A DNA stretch of 64,000 bases. Origin: an uncultured Oscillospiraceae bacterium (lineage in GTDB: Bacteria; Bacillota; Clostridia; Oscillospirales; Ruminococcaceae). Every line of letters begins with the position of its first letter. Within the stretch, counting starts at the first letter, position 1. Shown piece by piece: positions 16,965 to 25,587 of the stretch. The translations under genes were made by a program, and so were the position numbers. The notes under the pieces are model-generated. The model saw only the letters and a list, made by a program, of their open reading frames with translations. It was not told where the DNA came from and did no database searches. Location: positions 1 through 64,000 of the forward strand of contig CAJUPO010000010.1 of NCBI GenBank assembly GCA_910588145.1, read 5' to 3'.

Positions 16965-18335
16965 TTATGAAGCGGATGAATGGCGCCGTTTAAATAAAAG
17001 CTCGTGTTTAAGTTCTTTGATTTTGATAAAGTACACTATAATGAGTAGGGTGTCGGCAAAGATCCATGCCACAGGGCTTGCAAGACAAGCGGCGTTGAAT
17101 CCGAGACTTGCAACAAAACCGAAAGCTACTATTGATCTTGCGGCAAGTTCGCTTATGCCGGCTGTCATAGGAAGCAGGCTGTAGCCCATTCCCTGGAGAG
17201 CGTTTCGGAAAATGAATAGAATACCCAAAGTCGGATAGAATAATCCGTTTATTCTGAGATAATTTACTGACAGATCAATAATTTCTGTTTCTCCTGCGTC
17301 AACGAACAGTGTGGTTATAAAACCGCCGAGAAGCGAAACGATAACAAATGAAAATACGCAGTAAATCATTGAGATAATTGTGCTCTGCTTTATGCCTGCC
17401 CTTATTCTTGAAAACTTTCCTGCGCCTCTGTTCTGTCCGCAGTAGGTTGCCATGGTGATACCGATACTTTCCATGGGGGCAATTGCGACTGTCTGAATCT
17501 TGCTTGCGGCTGTAATTGACGCAACAGGGATTTTACCCAAGGAATTTACCGCACGCTGGAGAATTATCGAACCTATGGCTGTAATAGAAAACTGAAGCGC
17601 CATTGGGATCCCCACAGAAATCAGCTCTGCTGATCTCTTTTTGTCAAAGGAAAGCTCTCCCTTGTCAAATGAAAGTATTTTGTAGTTTCTGTTCATATAG
17701 ATAAGGCAGAAAAATGCGGAAACAGCCTGAGAAATGACTGTTGCCCAGCCTGCACCCTTTACTCCCATGTTGAATACAATAATAAAGAGAAGATCAAGAC
17801 CTATGTTTATTACTGATGAAACAATAAGGAAGTAGAGCGGAGTTTTACTGTCGCCCAGCGCTCTGAGTATTCCTGCAAGAATGTTGTAAAAAATCGTTGC
17901 GGAAATTCCGGCGAAAATTATGATTATATAGTCATAGGCGTCTTTGAAGATATCCTCAGGCGTATCCATTATACGGAGAATGGGTTTGGTCAGAAGCATT
18001 GTTCCGGCGGTCAGGATTACAGCGGCTGCTCCGCTTAGATAGAAAGAGTTGGCTATATATCTGCGCATTCCCGAGTAATCGCCTGCACCGAAGCTTTGTG
18101 CGATCTTGATGGAAAATCCGCTGCAAATGCCCAGGGCAAAGCCTATTACAAGAAAATTTATAGCGCCTGTTGAGCCTACGCCCGCAAGAGCGTCAACCCC
18201 TACATATTTACCTACGATGACCGTATCGACCATACTGTAAAGCTGCTGAAAAATATTTCCCAGAATCATTGGCAGAGCAAAGGCAAGTATCAGCTTATAA
18301 GGTTTTCCCGATGTCATTTCTTTAACTGCGGACAT
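16965..18335 (-). CDS. MATE family efflux transporter
   Basis: A multidrug and toxic compound extrusion transporter, an antiporter driven by sodium or protons. The protein has about 456 residues with twelve predicted membrane helices in two related halves. Family-like segments include LPMILGNIFQQLYSMVDTVIVGKYVG near the N-terminus and PMESIGITMATYCGQNRGAG in the middle. The ATG at 18335 is preferred because AAGGAAG lies 9 nt upstream; an in-frame ATG at 18344 is almost on top of that site. It is divergent from an AraC-type regulator, which may control it. Substrate unknown. Confidence 0.92.
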   Translation of the reverse strand: MSAVKEMTSGKPYKLILAFALPMILGNIFQQLYSMVDTVIVGKYVGVDALAGVGSTGAINFLVIGFALGICSGFSIKIAQSFGAGDYSGMRRYIANSFYLSGAAAVILTAGTMLLTKPILRIMDTPEDIFKDAYDYIIIIFAGISATIFYNILAGILRALGDSKTPLYFLIVSSVINIGLDLLFIIVFNMGVKGAGWATVISQAVSAFFCLIYMNRNYKILSFDKGELSFDKKRSAELISVGIPMALQFSITAIGSIILQRAVNSLGKIPVASITAASKIQTVAIAPMESIGITMATYCGQNRGAGKFSRIRAGIKQSTIISMIYCVFSFVIVSLLGGFITTLFVDAGETEIIDLSVNYLRINGLFYPTLGILFIFRNALQGMGYSLLPMTAGISELAARSIVAFGFVASLGFNAACLASPVAWIFADTLLIIVYFIKIKELKHELLFKRRHSSAS

Positions 18336-18384
18336 ATCACTCATCTTCCTTTCTTGTTATCTTCTTACATTGCGCCCGGCATAG

Positions 18385-18413
18385 TTGTAATTAGATTTTA
18401 TTTATGATAAAAT
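18385..18413 (+). promoter_or_regulatory. Predicted SigA promoter for the AraC-type regulator
   Basis: TTGTAA and TAAAAT are spaced by 17 nt. The -10 box lies downstream of an ATG at 18404 and so excludes that ATG as the start of the regulator. Confidence 0.65.
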
Positions 18414-18442
18414 ATATCTGTACCGTAAAGGAGGCTGTTTTA

Positions 18443-19312
18443 TTGGAAAATTATAATCACGAACAGATACATTATGAAACAGAAACCGGAATGAGGTGCG
18501 ACGTTCACAGTACTCATGGTTTCTTTGTTGCGAAGCATTGGCATAACAGCCTTGAAATTATTATGGTTATTGACGGGAATATGGATATTAGCATAAGCGG
18601 CAGAAATATACGCCTTGAATCCGGCGGATTGGCTGTTATAAATTCCAGAACCATTCATTCAACCGGATGCCGGAGCAGCTGCCGGTATCTTTTGCTCCAG
18701 ATACCTTATGAGGTCCTGAAGAAAAATATCCCCGATATAGAAATGATAACCATAAGGTGCGTGTGTCCCGTAAAATCAATGAGGAAGGGACACGTAGAAG
18801 AAACAGCGCATACCCTGGAAAAGCTTGCTGCACTTTATGAATCTCCAAGGGACGGCGGTTATCTCCTTATGTTCAACAGTCTTGTTTATGAGCTGCTGTA
18901 TCATCTCGTTATACATTTCAAGGTTGTAATTGATCCGGCGCTGAAAAAGCAGTCTGATAAGAATGTACAGAGGCTTGGCGTTGTATTGCAGTACGTCCGT
19001 CAGCATTATAATGAGAGTATAAGCCTTGAGGACGCCGCCCGCCTTGTTGCATTCAACAGAGAATATTTTTCACGGTTCTTCAAAAAGTATATGGGAATAA
19101 CCTTTATGGACTATGTTTTTGCTATTCGGCTTGAATATGCATATAATGACATTATCAATACTGATTACCCCATTGTGGATATAATAGAAAATAATGGATT
19201 CGGTAAAAATTATAAGCTTTTTCTGAGGAAATTCCGTGAACAGTACGGCTGCTCCCCAGGCGAAAAAAGGAAACAGCTTGCGGAAAATCAACCCTCCTGC
19301 AACAGTAATTAG
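18443..19312 (+). CDS. AraC family transcriptional regulator
   Basis: A 289-residue one-component regulator. The N-terminal cupin-like sensor (about 15-125) has AKHWHNSLEIIMVIDG and RLESGGLAVINSRTIHS, typical of AraC ligand-binding domains. The C-terminal double helix-turn-helix (about 185-285) contains SISLEDAARLVAFNREYFSRFF and ends in GCSPGEKRKQ. The start is the TTG at 18443, with AAAGGAGG 8 nt upstream. It is divergent from the MATE gene across about 100 nt, so it is a candidate regulator of that transporter. The inducer is not evident. Confidence 0.9.
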   Translation: MENYNHEQIHYETETGMRCDVHSTHGFFVAKHWHNSLEIIMVIDGNMDISISGRNIRLESGGLAVINSRTIHSTGCRSSCRYLLLQIPYEVLKKNIPDIEMITIRCVCPVKSMRKGHVEETAHTLEKLAALYESPRDGGYLLMFNSLVYELLYHLVIHFKVVIDPALKKQSDKNVQRLGVVLQYVRQHYNESISLEDAARLVAFNREYFSRFFKKYMGITFMDYVFAIRLEYAYNDIINTDYPIVDIIENNGFGKNYKLFLRKFREQYGCSPGEKRKQLAENQPSCNSN

Positions 19313-19396
19313 TATAACAGCAGGCGAAACATTTTTCAATAGAGGATTCTGACGAGTATAGTGGAGGATATTGACATTCAGAGTATAAAAATGTAA

Positions 19397-19430
19397 AACC
19401 GCAGGCGCTTTTAAAGACGCTTTTGCGGTT
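19397..19430 (+). terminator. Hairpin between the AraC gene and the cysteine operon
   Basis: AACCGCA...TGCGGTT forms a 7-bp outer stem, with an inner GCG/CGC pair around a T/A-rich loop. No T-run follows on the plus strand, and its 3' arm overlaps the -35 box of the cysE promoter. It is a weak terminator or a structural element. Confidence 0.35.
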
Positions 19431-19457
19431 GACAAAAGAGGAAACAAAAGTTATAAT
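19429..19457 (+). promoter_or_regulatory. Predicted SigA promoter of the cysteine operon
   Basis: Full consensus TTGACA and TATAAT spaced by 17 nt. It starts transcription at the 5' end of the T-box leader. Confidence 0.85.
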
Positions 19458-19464
19458 ATATATT

Positions 19465-19702
19465 ATATATAGAGTGATGAAAGACGTAGCAGTCAGAGTA
19501 TTTTTCCGGGAATTTTACAGAGAGCTCTGAAAAGGTGAGAGCAGAGCATTGGAACGGATAAGGAAGTGCGGCTGTCAGTCTGCGGCAGGAAAGGAATTTC
19601 TAAGTATTGCCGCACGTGTTCCGCGTTAAGGAATCAGAGTTCTAAATCGGAGTGGAACCGCGGTCTGCCGCCTCCGGCCTTAACACAGGGCCGGATTTTT
19701 TT
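19465..19702 (+). promoter_or_regulatory. T-box riboswitch, cysteine-specific, upstream of cysE
   Basis: A tRNA-Cys-sensing leader that lets transcription continue when tRNA-Cys is uncharged. Visible parts are the 5' GATGAAAGA element, AGAGTA on the 5' side of the specifier loop, CAGAGAG, an apical hairpin (CTCTG/CAGAG) and the specifier context GGAAGTGCGG with TGC (Cys) at 19567-19569. The T-box AGTGGAACCGCGG is at 19651-19663. The TGGA matches U73 of tRNA-Cys. The terminator (TCCGGCC/GGCCGGA plus seven T) ends the leader. Genes downstream are cysE and cysS, which fits. Confidence 0.94.
19673..19702 (+). terminator. T-box intrinsic terminator before cysE
   Basis: A 7-bp GC-rich stem (TCCGGCC, 19673-19679, with GGCCGGA, 19689-19695), followed by seven T residues. 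Confidence 0.92.
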
Positions 19703-19744
19703 ATTGTATGATTTTTACAGCTTTTCTGACAAAGGAGTGATATA

Positions 19745-20398
19745 TTGTTTAAAAGACTAAAAGAGGATATTGCGGTTGTCAAGGAGCGTGATCCGGCTGC
19801 ACGGAGCGCATTTGAAATATGGCTGACATATTCCGGACTTCATGCAGTTCATAGTTATCGTCACGCCCACTGGTTCTATGAAAGGAAATTTTATACCATT
19901 GCAAGAATCATTTCTCAGTTTGCACGTTTTCGTACGGGAATCGAGATTCACCCCGGGGCCAAAATCGGAAAGGGTCTTTTTATAGATCACGGTATGGGCG
20001 TCGTAATAGGAGAAACAGCTGAGATAGGTGACAACTGCCTGATATATCAGGGAGTAACTTTAGGCGGAACAGGCAAAGATAAGGGAAAGCGTCATCCTAC
20101 TCTTGGAAATAATGTTATGGTCGGAGCAGGAGCTAAGGTTCTGGGACCGTTTAAAATAGGCGATAATGTAAAAATTGCGGCTAATGCAGTGGTGCTTGAG
20201 GAAATACCTCCGAATTGTACTGCCGCCGGAGTACCGGCAAGAATTGTAAGGAACAGGGGCGTGAAGGTTGGATTTCCGGCTGATCTGGATCAGGTTCATA
20301 TTCCTGACCCTGTTGCTCAGGAAATGTGCGCAATGGAAATGAAGATAGAAAAGCTTCAAAAGGAAATCAGTAAAATTGAGAATGAAAAACAGCTTTAA
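19745..20398 (+). CDS. cysE: Serine O-acetyltransferase
   Basis: Acetylates L-serine with acetyl-CoA, the first step of cysteine synthesis. It has 217 residues. A helical N-terminal part (1-65) is followed by a left-handed beta-helix of hexapeptide repeats (about 65-175): GIEIHPGAKIGKGLFIDHG, VVIGETAEIG and GAGAKVLGPF. The catalytic His lies in FIDHGMG, and a second His lies in KRHPTLG. The start is a TTG with AAAGGAG 7 nt upstream. It is the first gene after the cysteine T-box. Its last 17 nt overlap the next gene. Confidence 0.96.
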   Translation: MFKRLKEDIAVVKERDPAARSAFEIWLTYSGLHAVHSYRHAHWFYERKFYTIARIISQFARFRTGIEIHPGAKIGKGLFIDHGMGVVIGETAEIGDNCLIYQGVTLGGTGKDKGKRHPTLGNNVMVGAGAKVLGPFKIGDNVKIAANAVVLEEIPPNCTAAGVPARIVRNRGVKVGFPADLDQVHIPDPVAQEMCAMEMKIEKLQKEISKIENEKQL

Positions 20399-20912
20399 GT
20401 TTCATATAGGAATGAGGATATGCAAGACCGCTATTGCTGTTTTTATATGTGCGGTTTTAGGTCTTGTGTTTGATATGCAGCCATTTTACGGAATGGCTGC
20501 TGCGATAATATGTATGCAGAATAATACCGTAAAAACGCTTAAGAAGGGAGCTGTCCGCTGTATCGGTACGGGGGTCGGCGGAATATTTGCAGTCATTATT
20601 CTGTTATTGTCAGATTTTACGCCGCTGAAACCCTTTACCTTTATTTATTATTTGCTGATTTCTTTTCTTATAATACCTGTTATTTATGTTACAGTGCTGA
20701 CAAATCAGGAAGACAGTGCGGCAATTTCATGCATTGTTTTTTTGAGTATTGTTCTTGCGCATATTGAGGATTCCAATCCTTATCTTTTTGCCTTATTGAG
20801 AATGGGTGAAACTATAACGGGAATTATTATTGCTTATGCTGTAAATTTTATAATAAAAAATCCCGACAGGAAAAACGGGAAAGAAACGGAGTTTGATTAT
20901 GAAAATCTATAA
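20382..20912 (+). CDS. ArAE/FUSC-type membrane exporter (aromatic acid exporter family)
   Basis: A 176-residue integral membrane protein with about four helices. It resembles PF06081 (aromatic acid exporter family 1), for example GMRICKTAIAVFICAVLGL near the start and AAAIICMQNNTVKTLKKG, a family-like motif. The usual cytoplasmic C-terminal domain is missing; only about 25 hydrophilic residues follow the last helix. It overlaps cysE by 17 nt and cysS by 14 nt, so it is embedded in a cysteine-responsive operon, which is odd for an aromatic-acid exporter. Substrate unknown. Confidence 0.75.
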   Translation: MKNSFKFHIGMRICKTAIAVFICAVLGLVFDMQPFYGMAAAIICMQNNTVKTLKKGAVRCIGTGVGGIFAVIILLLSDFTPLKPFTFIYYLLISFLIIPVIYVTVLTNQEDSAAISCIVFLSIVLAHIEDSNPYLFALLRMGETITGIIIAYAVNFIIKNPDRKNGKETEFDYENL

Positions 20913-22296
20913 TACCCTGACTAACCGGAAAGAGGAATTTGTTCCTTTGGAAAAAGGAAAAATAGGAATATATGTATGCGGACCCACTGTATACAATTAC
21001 ATACATATAGGAAATGCACGTCCCATCTGCGTTTTTGACGTCTTCAGAAGATACATGGAATACAGAGGATATGAGGTTAAGTTTATACAAAATTACACCG
21101 ACGTAAATGATAAAATTATCAAGCAGGCTCAGATTGAGGGAAGTACTCCGGAGGCTGTCGCTGAAAAATATATAGGGGAATATTCAAAGGACGCTAAAGG
21201 TCTTAATGTAAGACCGGCGGACGCTCACCCTAAGGTTTCCCTTTACATGGATAAGATAATCGAAATGATAGAAACACTTGTGGATAACGGCTATGCATAT
21301 GAGTCAGGCGGAGATGTATACTACCGAACAAGAAAGTTCGAGGGATACGGCAAGCTTTCCGGTCAGTCACTTGATGATCTTATAGCCGGCGCAAGAGTGG
21401 AAGTAAGCGATATTAAGGAAGATCCTCTTGATTTTGCTCTCTGGAAATCAGCAGGAGCAGACGAACAGCACTGGGATTCTCCATGGGGTAAGGGCAGACC
21501 GGGCTGGCATATTGAATGCTCTGCAATGGCAAAGGATTGCCTTGGAGATACTATTGATATACACTGCGGGGGCAAGGATCTTGTTTTTCCTCACCATGAA
21601 AATGAGATCGCCCAGTCTGAAGCTTCAACAGGAAAGAAGTTTGCGAATTACTGGATGCATAACGGACATATTAATATAGACAACAAGAAGATGTCAAAAT
21701 CTGCTGGAAATTTCTTTCTTACAAAGGACGCTGCTGAGAAATACGGTTATGAAACTATCAGATACCTTATGATTCAGGCTCATTACAGAATGCCTATGAA
21801 CTATACTGCCGAGCTGCTTGAATCCTGCAAGGCGGCTCTTGAAAGACTTTATAACTGCCGTGAAAATCTTGACAGGGCAATTGCGTCAGCTCCTGAGGGA
21901 AAAATTACAGAGGGCGCAAAGGAAATTTTTGAAAGCAGAAAGAAACAGTTTATTGAGGCTATGGACGATGACCTTAATACTGCCGACGGTCTTTCAGCGG
22001 TTTTTGAACTGGTAAGAGAGCTTAATATTATGGCTTCTGACAGCACAGCGTCTAAGGAACAGCTTGAAAAGGGAGCAGAGCTGTTCGACAGTCTTACAGG
22101 CGTTTTGGGACTCCTTTACAACAGAAATGAAGAGAGTGAGATTCCTCAGGAAATTTTAGATCTTGTTCAAAAGCGTGCTGAGGCAAGAAAGGCAAAGGAT
22201 TTTGCTCTTGCAGATAAAATCAGAGATGAGATCTCCGCTGAAGGATATACAGTTAAGGAAACAAGAAGCGGAACAGAAATAAAAAAGAACAGCTGA
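20899..22296 (+). CDS. cysS: Cysteinyl-tRNA synthetase
   Basis: A class I synthetase that charges tRNA-Cys. It has 465 residues. The HIGH-type motif is YIHIGNARP, and the catalytic zinc site begins with CGPTVYN and continues with GWHIECSAM and HHENEIAQSE. The second signature is KKMSKSAGN. The C-terminal helical DALR-type domain follows from about 340. The ATG at 20899 has GGAG 7 nt upstream. It lies inside the T-box-controlled cysE operon, so supply of cysteine and its charging enzyme respond together to uncharged tRNA-Cys. Confidence 0.98.
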   Translation: MKIYNTLTNRKEEFVPLEKGKIGIYVCGPTVYNYIHIGNARPICVFDVFRRYMEYRGYEVKFIQNYTDVNDKIIKQAQIEGSTPEAVAEKYIGEYSKDAKGLNVRPADAHPKVSLYMDKIIEMIETLVDNGYAYESGGDVYYRTRKFEGYGKLSGQSLDDLIAGARVEVSDIKEDPLDFALWKSAGADEQHWDSPWGKGRPGWHIECSAMAKDCLGDTIDIHCGGKDLVFPHHENEIAQSEASTGKKFANYWMHNGHINIDNKKMSKSAGNFFLTKDAAEKYGYETIRYLMIQAHYRMPMNYTAELLESCKAALERLYNCRENLDRAIASAPEGKITEGAKEIFESRKKQFIEAMDDDLNTADGLSAVFELVRELNIMASDSTASKEQLEKGAELFDSLTGVLGLLYNRNEESEIPQEILDLVQKRAEARKAKDFALADKIRDEISAEGYTVKETRSGTEIKKNS

Positions 22297-22306
22297 GGAA
22301 ATTTAA

Positions 22307-23101
22307 ATGAATAACAGAGTCAGATTTATTTTTATGGGACTGTTTGCATCTGCTGTAATAAGCTTTGCAGGAGTTTCATGTATGCAGTTTATGTCCAGGT
22401 CAGACACCATATATATAGATACGGATACACTTGAACTGGTTCAGACTGAGCCGCCCAAGGAAGGCGATACCATAGCAGTTATTAAAACAAGTCTCGGCGA
22501 TATTAAAGCAGTGCTTTATCCGGAATATGCCCCAAATGCAGTAAAAAACTTTACCGAGCTTGCGGAATCGGGTTTTTACGATAATACCTATGTCTTTCAG
22601 TCTGAACCGGGGGTTTATTTCGGGGCAGGGTGCCATAATAAGAACGGTGAACTGGGAAGTGACTATGATGAGAAGCGTGAATCAGTGACTCAGGAGATTC
22701 ACCAGAATCTCTGGCCGTTCAGGGGCGCTCTTTGCAGTATGACTACCGGCAAGGAGGGCGGATTCTTTAAACAGGCGTTCGGTGATTCAAAAACTCTTAA
22801 CGGAAGCAGATTCGCTGTTCTTAATACCATGACTTTTTCTGAAGAAGACAAACAAACTCTGAAAGAAACCAATGAGTCGGTAGCGGATGTGTTTATAGAA
22901 AAGGGCGGTGTTCCAAACATTTCTCAGAAGATAACTGTTTTCGGACAAGCCTATGAGGGCTTTGATGTTATAGATAAGCTTACTGATCTTGAAGTAGAGG
23001 TTAGCGAGGAAGATGAGGAAAGAAAAATTCCCGTTGAGGATATAATGATCGAAACTATTGAAATAGAAACGTATTCTCAAAAGGATTCTGCTGTTCAGTA
23101 A
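22307..23101 (+). CDS. Membrane-anchored cyclophilin-like protein with degenerate active site
   Basis: A 264-residue protein with an N-terminal signal anchor (about 7-25) and a cyclophilin-type fold from about 55. Recognisable parts are IKTSLGDIKAVLYPEYAPNAVKNFTELAESGFYDN and the late GQAYEGFDVIDKL. The segment that in active enzymes reads FHRVIxDFMxQGG is here VFQSEPGVYFGAG, so the catalytic Arg and the Phe/Gln pair are missing. It probably binds rather than isomerises, or has another role outside the cell. It begins 10 nt after cysS. A complete cyclophilin gene follows under its own promoter. Confidence 0.8.
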   Translation: MNNRVRFIFMGLFASAVISFAGVSCMQFMSRSDTIYIDTDTLELVQTEPPKEGDTIAVIKTSLGDIKAVLYPEYAPNAVKNFTELAESGFYDNTYVFQSEPGVYFGAGCHNKNGELGSDYDEKRESVTQEIHQNLWPFRGALCSMTTGKEGGFFKQAFGDSKTLNGSRFAVLNTMTFSEEDKQTLKETNESVADVFIEKGGVPNISQKITVFGQAYEGFDVIDKLTDLEVEVSEEDEERKIPVEDIMIETIEIETYSQKDSAVQ

Positions 23102-23199
23102 TGGACATACTTTTTGTGAAAAATTAACATAACTGCTAATGAAAATTTGGACTATTAATTGAAAATAAACCAATAAATTATTGCAAATCTGATATAGAC

Positions 23200-23228
23200 T
23201 TTACAAAACGGTTAAATTAGGGTATAAT
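23200..23228 (+). promoter_or_regulatory. Predicted SigA promoter for the secreted cyclophilin
   Basis: TTTACA and a consensus TATAAT are spaced by 17 nt. The -10 box overlaps an ATG at 23227, which therefore cannot be the start codon. Confidence 0.75.
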
Positions 23229-23277
23229 GGTAAAGTTAATCGTAGATTTGACTTTAGTTTTACCAGAGGTGTTCTAT

Positions 23278-24054
23278 ATGTTAAGTTTGAAAAAAATAAC
23301 AGCAGCTGCCGTAAGCTGTTTTATACTTGCAGGTATTACTGCCGGGTGCGGAAATGATGATAAAGCTTCATCTGTAAAGGTTGATCCGGATTCTGTAATG
23401 AATTATACTGCTCCCGAAAAGGACGAGGAGATAATCGTAATGACTGTAAAGGGTTACGGTGATATAAAAATCAAGCTTTTCCCAGAGCTATGCTCGAAGG
23501 GCGTTGAAAACTTTGTGACTCATGCTAAGGACGGATATTATGACGGTCTTATTTTTCACAGGGTAATCGAAGACTTTATGATTCAGGGCGGCGACCCTAC
23601 CGGAACAGGCATGGGCGGCGAATCTATTTGGGGAGAAAAGTTTGACGGCGGCGTTACTCCGGCGCTTTACCATTTTACAGGCGCTCTTGCATATGCTAAC
23701 AGCGGCAGTACTGCAACTAACGGCAGTCAGTTCTATATTGTATCGGGACCTGACAGCTATGACGATGCAACGGCGCAGCAGTATACAAGCGCTTATTCTC
23801 AAAAGGGAATAAAAGTGCCTCAGGAGGCAGTTGATAACTATAAAAAATACGGCGGAGCATGGCATCTTGACGGACTCGGCGGAAGTTATACTGTTTTCGG
23901 TCAGGTTTTTGACGGCCTTGATATTGTTGAAGAAATTTCTAAGACTGCTACCGATCAAAGCGACCGTCCGCAGGAGGATGTTGTAATAGAAAAGGTTTCA
24001 GTTGAAAAATATAACGGAGAAGATGTTAAATTCTTCCTCAGCGACTACGAATAA
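23278..24054 (+). CDS. Secreted peptidyl-prolyl cis-trans isomerase (cyclophilin type), probable lipoprotein
   Basis: Isomerises prolyl bonds, probably assisting folding of exported proteins outside the membrane. It has 258 residues. The signal peptide ends in ITAGC, a slightly atypical lipobox (Cys about residue 25). The cyclophilin domain (about 55-255) contains the intact active-site segment FHRVIEDFMIQGGDPTGTGMGG, with the catalytic Arg, Phe and Gln, and later GSQFYIVSG. The ATG at 23278 has GAGGT upstream and lies downstream of the predicted promoter. The neighbouring upstream gene is a paralogue without these residues. Confidence 0.93.
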   Translation: MLSLKKITAAAVSCFILAGITAGCGNDDKASSVKVDPDSVMNYTAPEKDEEIIVMTVKGYGDIKIKLFPELCSKGVENFVTHAKDGYYDGLIFHRVIEDFMIQGGDPTGTGMGGESIWGEKFDGGVTPALYHFTGALAYANSGSTATNGSQFYIVSGPDSYDDATAQQYTSAYSQKGIKVPQEAVDNYKKYGGAWHLDGLGGSYTVFGQVFDGLDIVEEISKTATDQSDRPQEDVVIEKVSVEKYNGEDVKFFLSDYE

Positions 24055-24227
24055 ATCACTGTTAGTATAGAAAATGTACGTGAATAGTTATCCGGCGAGT
24101 TTTCTTAGAAAATATACTTCCTTATTAAGGATAAAATTCTGTATACGGACTATAATAGATAAAGTGAAGAATAAGAAAGAGAGTTCACGGCGTACAGGCT
24201 GATGAATAATCCGAAGGAGAGAAAATT

Positions 24228-25511
24228 TTGGAGAAATTTGTAGTTAAGGGAGGACGCCGCCTGCATGGCGAGGTGGAAATATCCGGCGCTAAAAATGCGG
24301 CCGTAGGCATTATTCCTGCTGTCATCTTATGCGATGAGCCTTGTATAATAGAAAATGTTCCTGATATAAGCGATGTTTCCATAAGCCTTAGAATACTCTA
24401 TGAAATGGGTGCGACAGTACAGACCATTTCAAGAAATACATTCAGGGTGGACGCAAGCAAGATAAATAATTTCTGTGTTCCGTATGAAAGCGCAAGACAG
24501 ATGAGGGCTTCTTATTACTTCCTCGGTGCGCTTCTCGGAAAATTCCGTAAGGCAAGAGTTTCCATGCCGGGCGGATGCCCTCTGGGCGACAGACCTATCG
24601 ATCAGCATCTGAAAGCATTTTCAGCTCTTGGGGCAAATTGCAATATAGATCACGGAATGGTTGATGTTAATGCAGATGAACTCAGGGGAAACCAGATATA
24701 TCTTGACGTGGTGTCTGTCGGCGCAACAATGAACGCAATGCTTGCGGCTGTAAAGGCCAAGGGACTCAGCATAATTGAAAACGCCGCAAAGGAACCTCAT
24801 ATAGTTGACCTTGCCAACTTCCTCAATTCCATGGGCGCAGATATTATGGGCGCAGGAACTGATGTTATCAAGGTAAGAGGCGTTAATTACTTAAAGGGTA
24901 CGACATATTCCGTTATTCCCGACCAGATTGAAGCGGGAACTTTCATGGTCGCAGCAGCGGCAACAGGCGGAGATGTTCTTATAAAAAATGTGATACCGAA
25001 GCATCTTGAATCTATTACCAATAAGCTTGAAAAAATCGGCGTAAATATAGAGGAATTTGACGATAGTATCAGAGTTTGGGTCGACGGACCTCTTGTAAGG
25101 ACTAATATTAAGACTATGCCTCATCCCGGATTTCCTACCGATATGCAGCCGCAGATGGCAACCTTGCTTACCTTGGCAGAGGGAACAAGCATAATAACCG
25201 AGGGAGTATGGGAACAGAGATTCCGTTATGTTGATGAGCTCAGACGTATGGGAGCAGATATATCTGTTGAAGGCAAGGTTGCGGTTATCGAAGGTACGGG
25301 TCATCTTCAGGGCGCTCTTGTCAAGGCGTGTGATCTGCGTGCAGGTGCTGCGCTGATAATTGCAGGGCTTGCGGCTAATGGTGTTACAGAGGTTGAGGAT
25401 ATACATCATATCGAAAGAGGATATGATAATCTTGACAGAAAACTGCAATTCCTGGGCGCTGATATTGTAAAGAAAAGCTTTCCGGGCGCTTCTGTCAGAA
25501 AAGCTTTATGA
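24228..25511 (+). CDS. murA: UDP-N-acetylglucosamine 1-carboxyvinyltransferase
   Basis: Transfers enolpyruvate from PEP to UDP-GlcNAc, the first committed step of peptidoglycan synthesis. It has 427 residues, normal length. Lys22 and Asn23 lie in the conserved SGAKNAA. The active-site Cys117, the residue modified by fosfomycin in this family, lies in SMPGGCPLGDRPIDQHL. The two pseudo-symmetric domains are visible. The start is a TTG with AAGGAG upstream. Firmicutes often carry two murA copies; only one is in this window. A terminator follows, then a yycJ-like gene. Confidence 0.97.
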   Translation: MEKFVVKGGRRLHGEVEISGAKNAAVGIIPAVILCDEPCIIENVPDISDVSISLRILYEMGATVQTISRNTFRVDASKINNFCVPYESARQMRASYYFLGALLGKFRKARVSMPGGCPLGDRPIDQHLKAFSALGANCNIDHGMVDVNADELRGNQIYLDVVSVGATMNAMLAAVKAKGLSIIENAAKEPHIVDLANFLNSMGADIMGAGTDVIKVRGVNYLKGTTYSVIPDQIEAGTFMVAAAATGGDVLIKNVIPKHLESITNKLEKIGVNIEEFDDSIRVWVDGPLVRTNIKTMPHPGFPTDMQPQMATLLTLAEGTSIITEGVWEQRFRYVDELRRMGADISVEGKVAVIEGTGHLQGALVKACDLRAGAALIIAGLAANGVTEVEDIHHIERGYDNLDRKLQFLGADIVKKSFPGASVRKAL

Positions 25512-25526
25512 TATATTGTTTTTTCG

Positions 25527-25553
25527 GGGAATGCTCTTTGGGGCATTCCCTTT
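25527..25553 (+). terminator. Terminator after murA
   Basis: An 8-bp stem (GGGAATGC paired with GCATTCCC), followed by a short T-rich tail. Confidence 0.75.
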
Positions 25554-25587
25554 CTGAAATTTTTAAGAATATTTAGGAGGCGTCGGC

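Noticed and set aside
18404..18442. ATG start for the AraC regulator
   Set aside because: It lies upstream of the predicted -10 box; the TTG at 18443 has a perfectly placed AAAGGAGG.
23227..23277. ATG start for the secreted cyclophilin
   Set aside because: It overlaps the -10 box of a consensus promoter and would precede the signal peptide.
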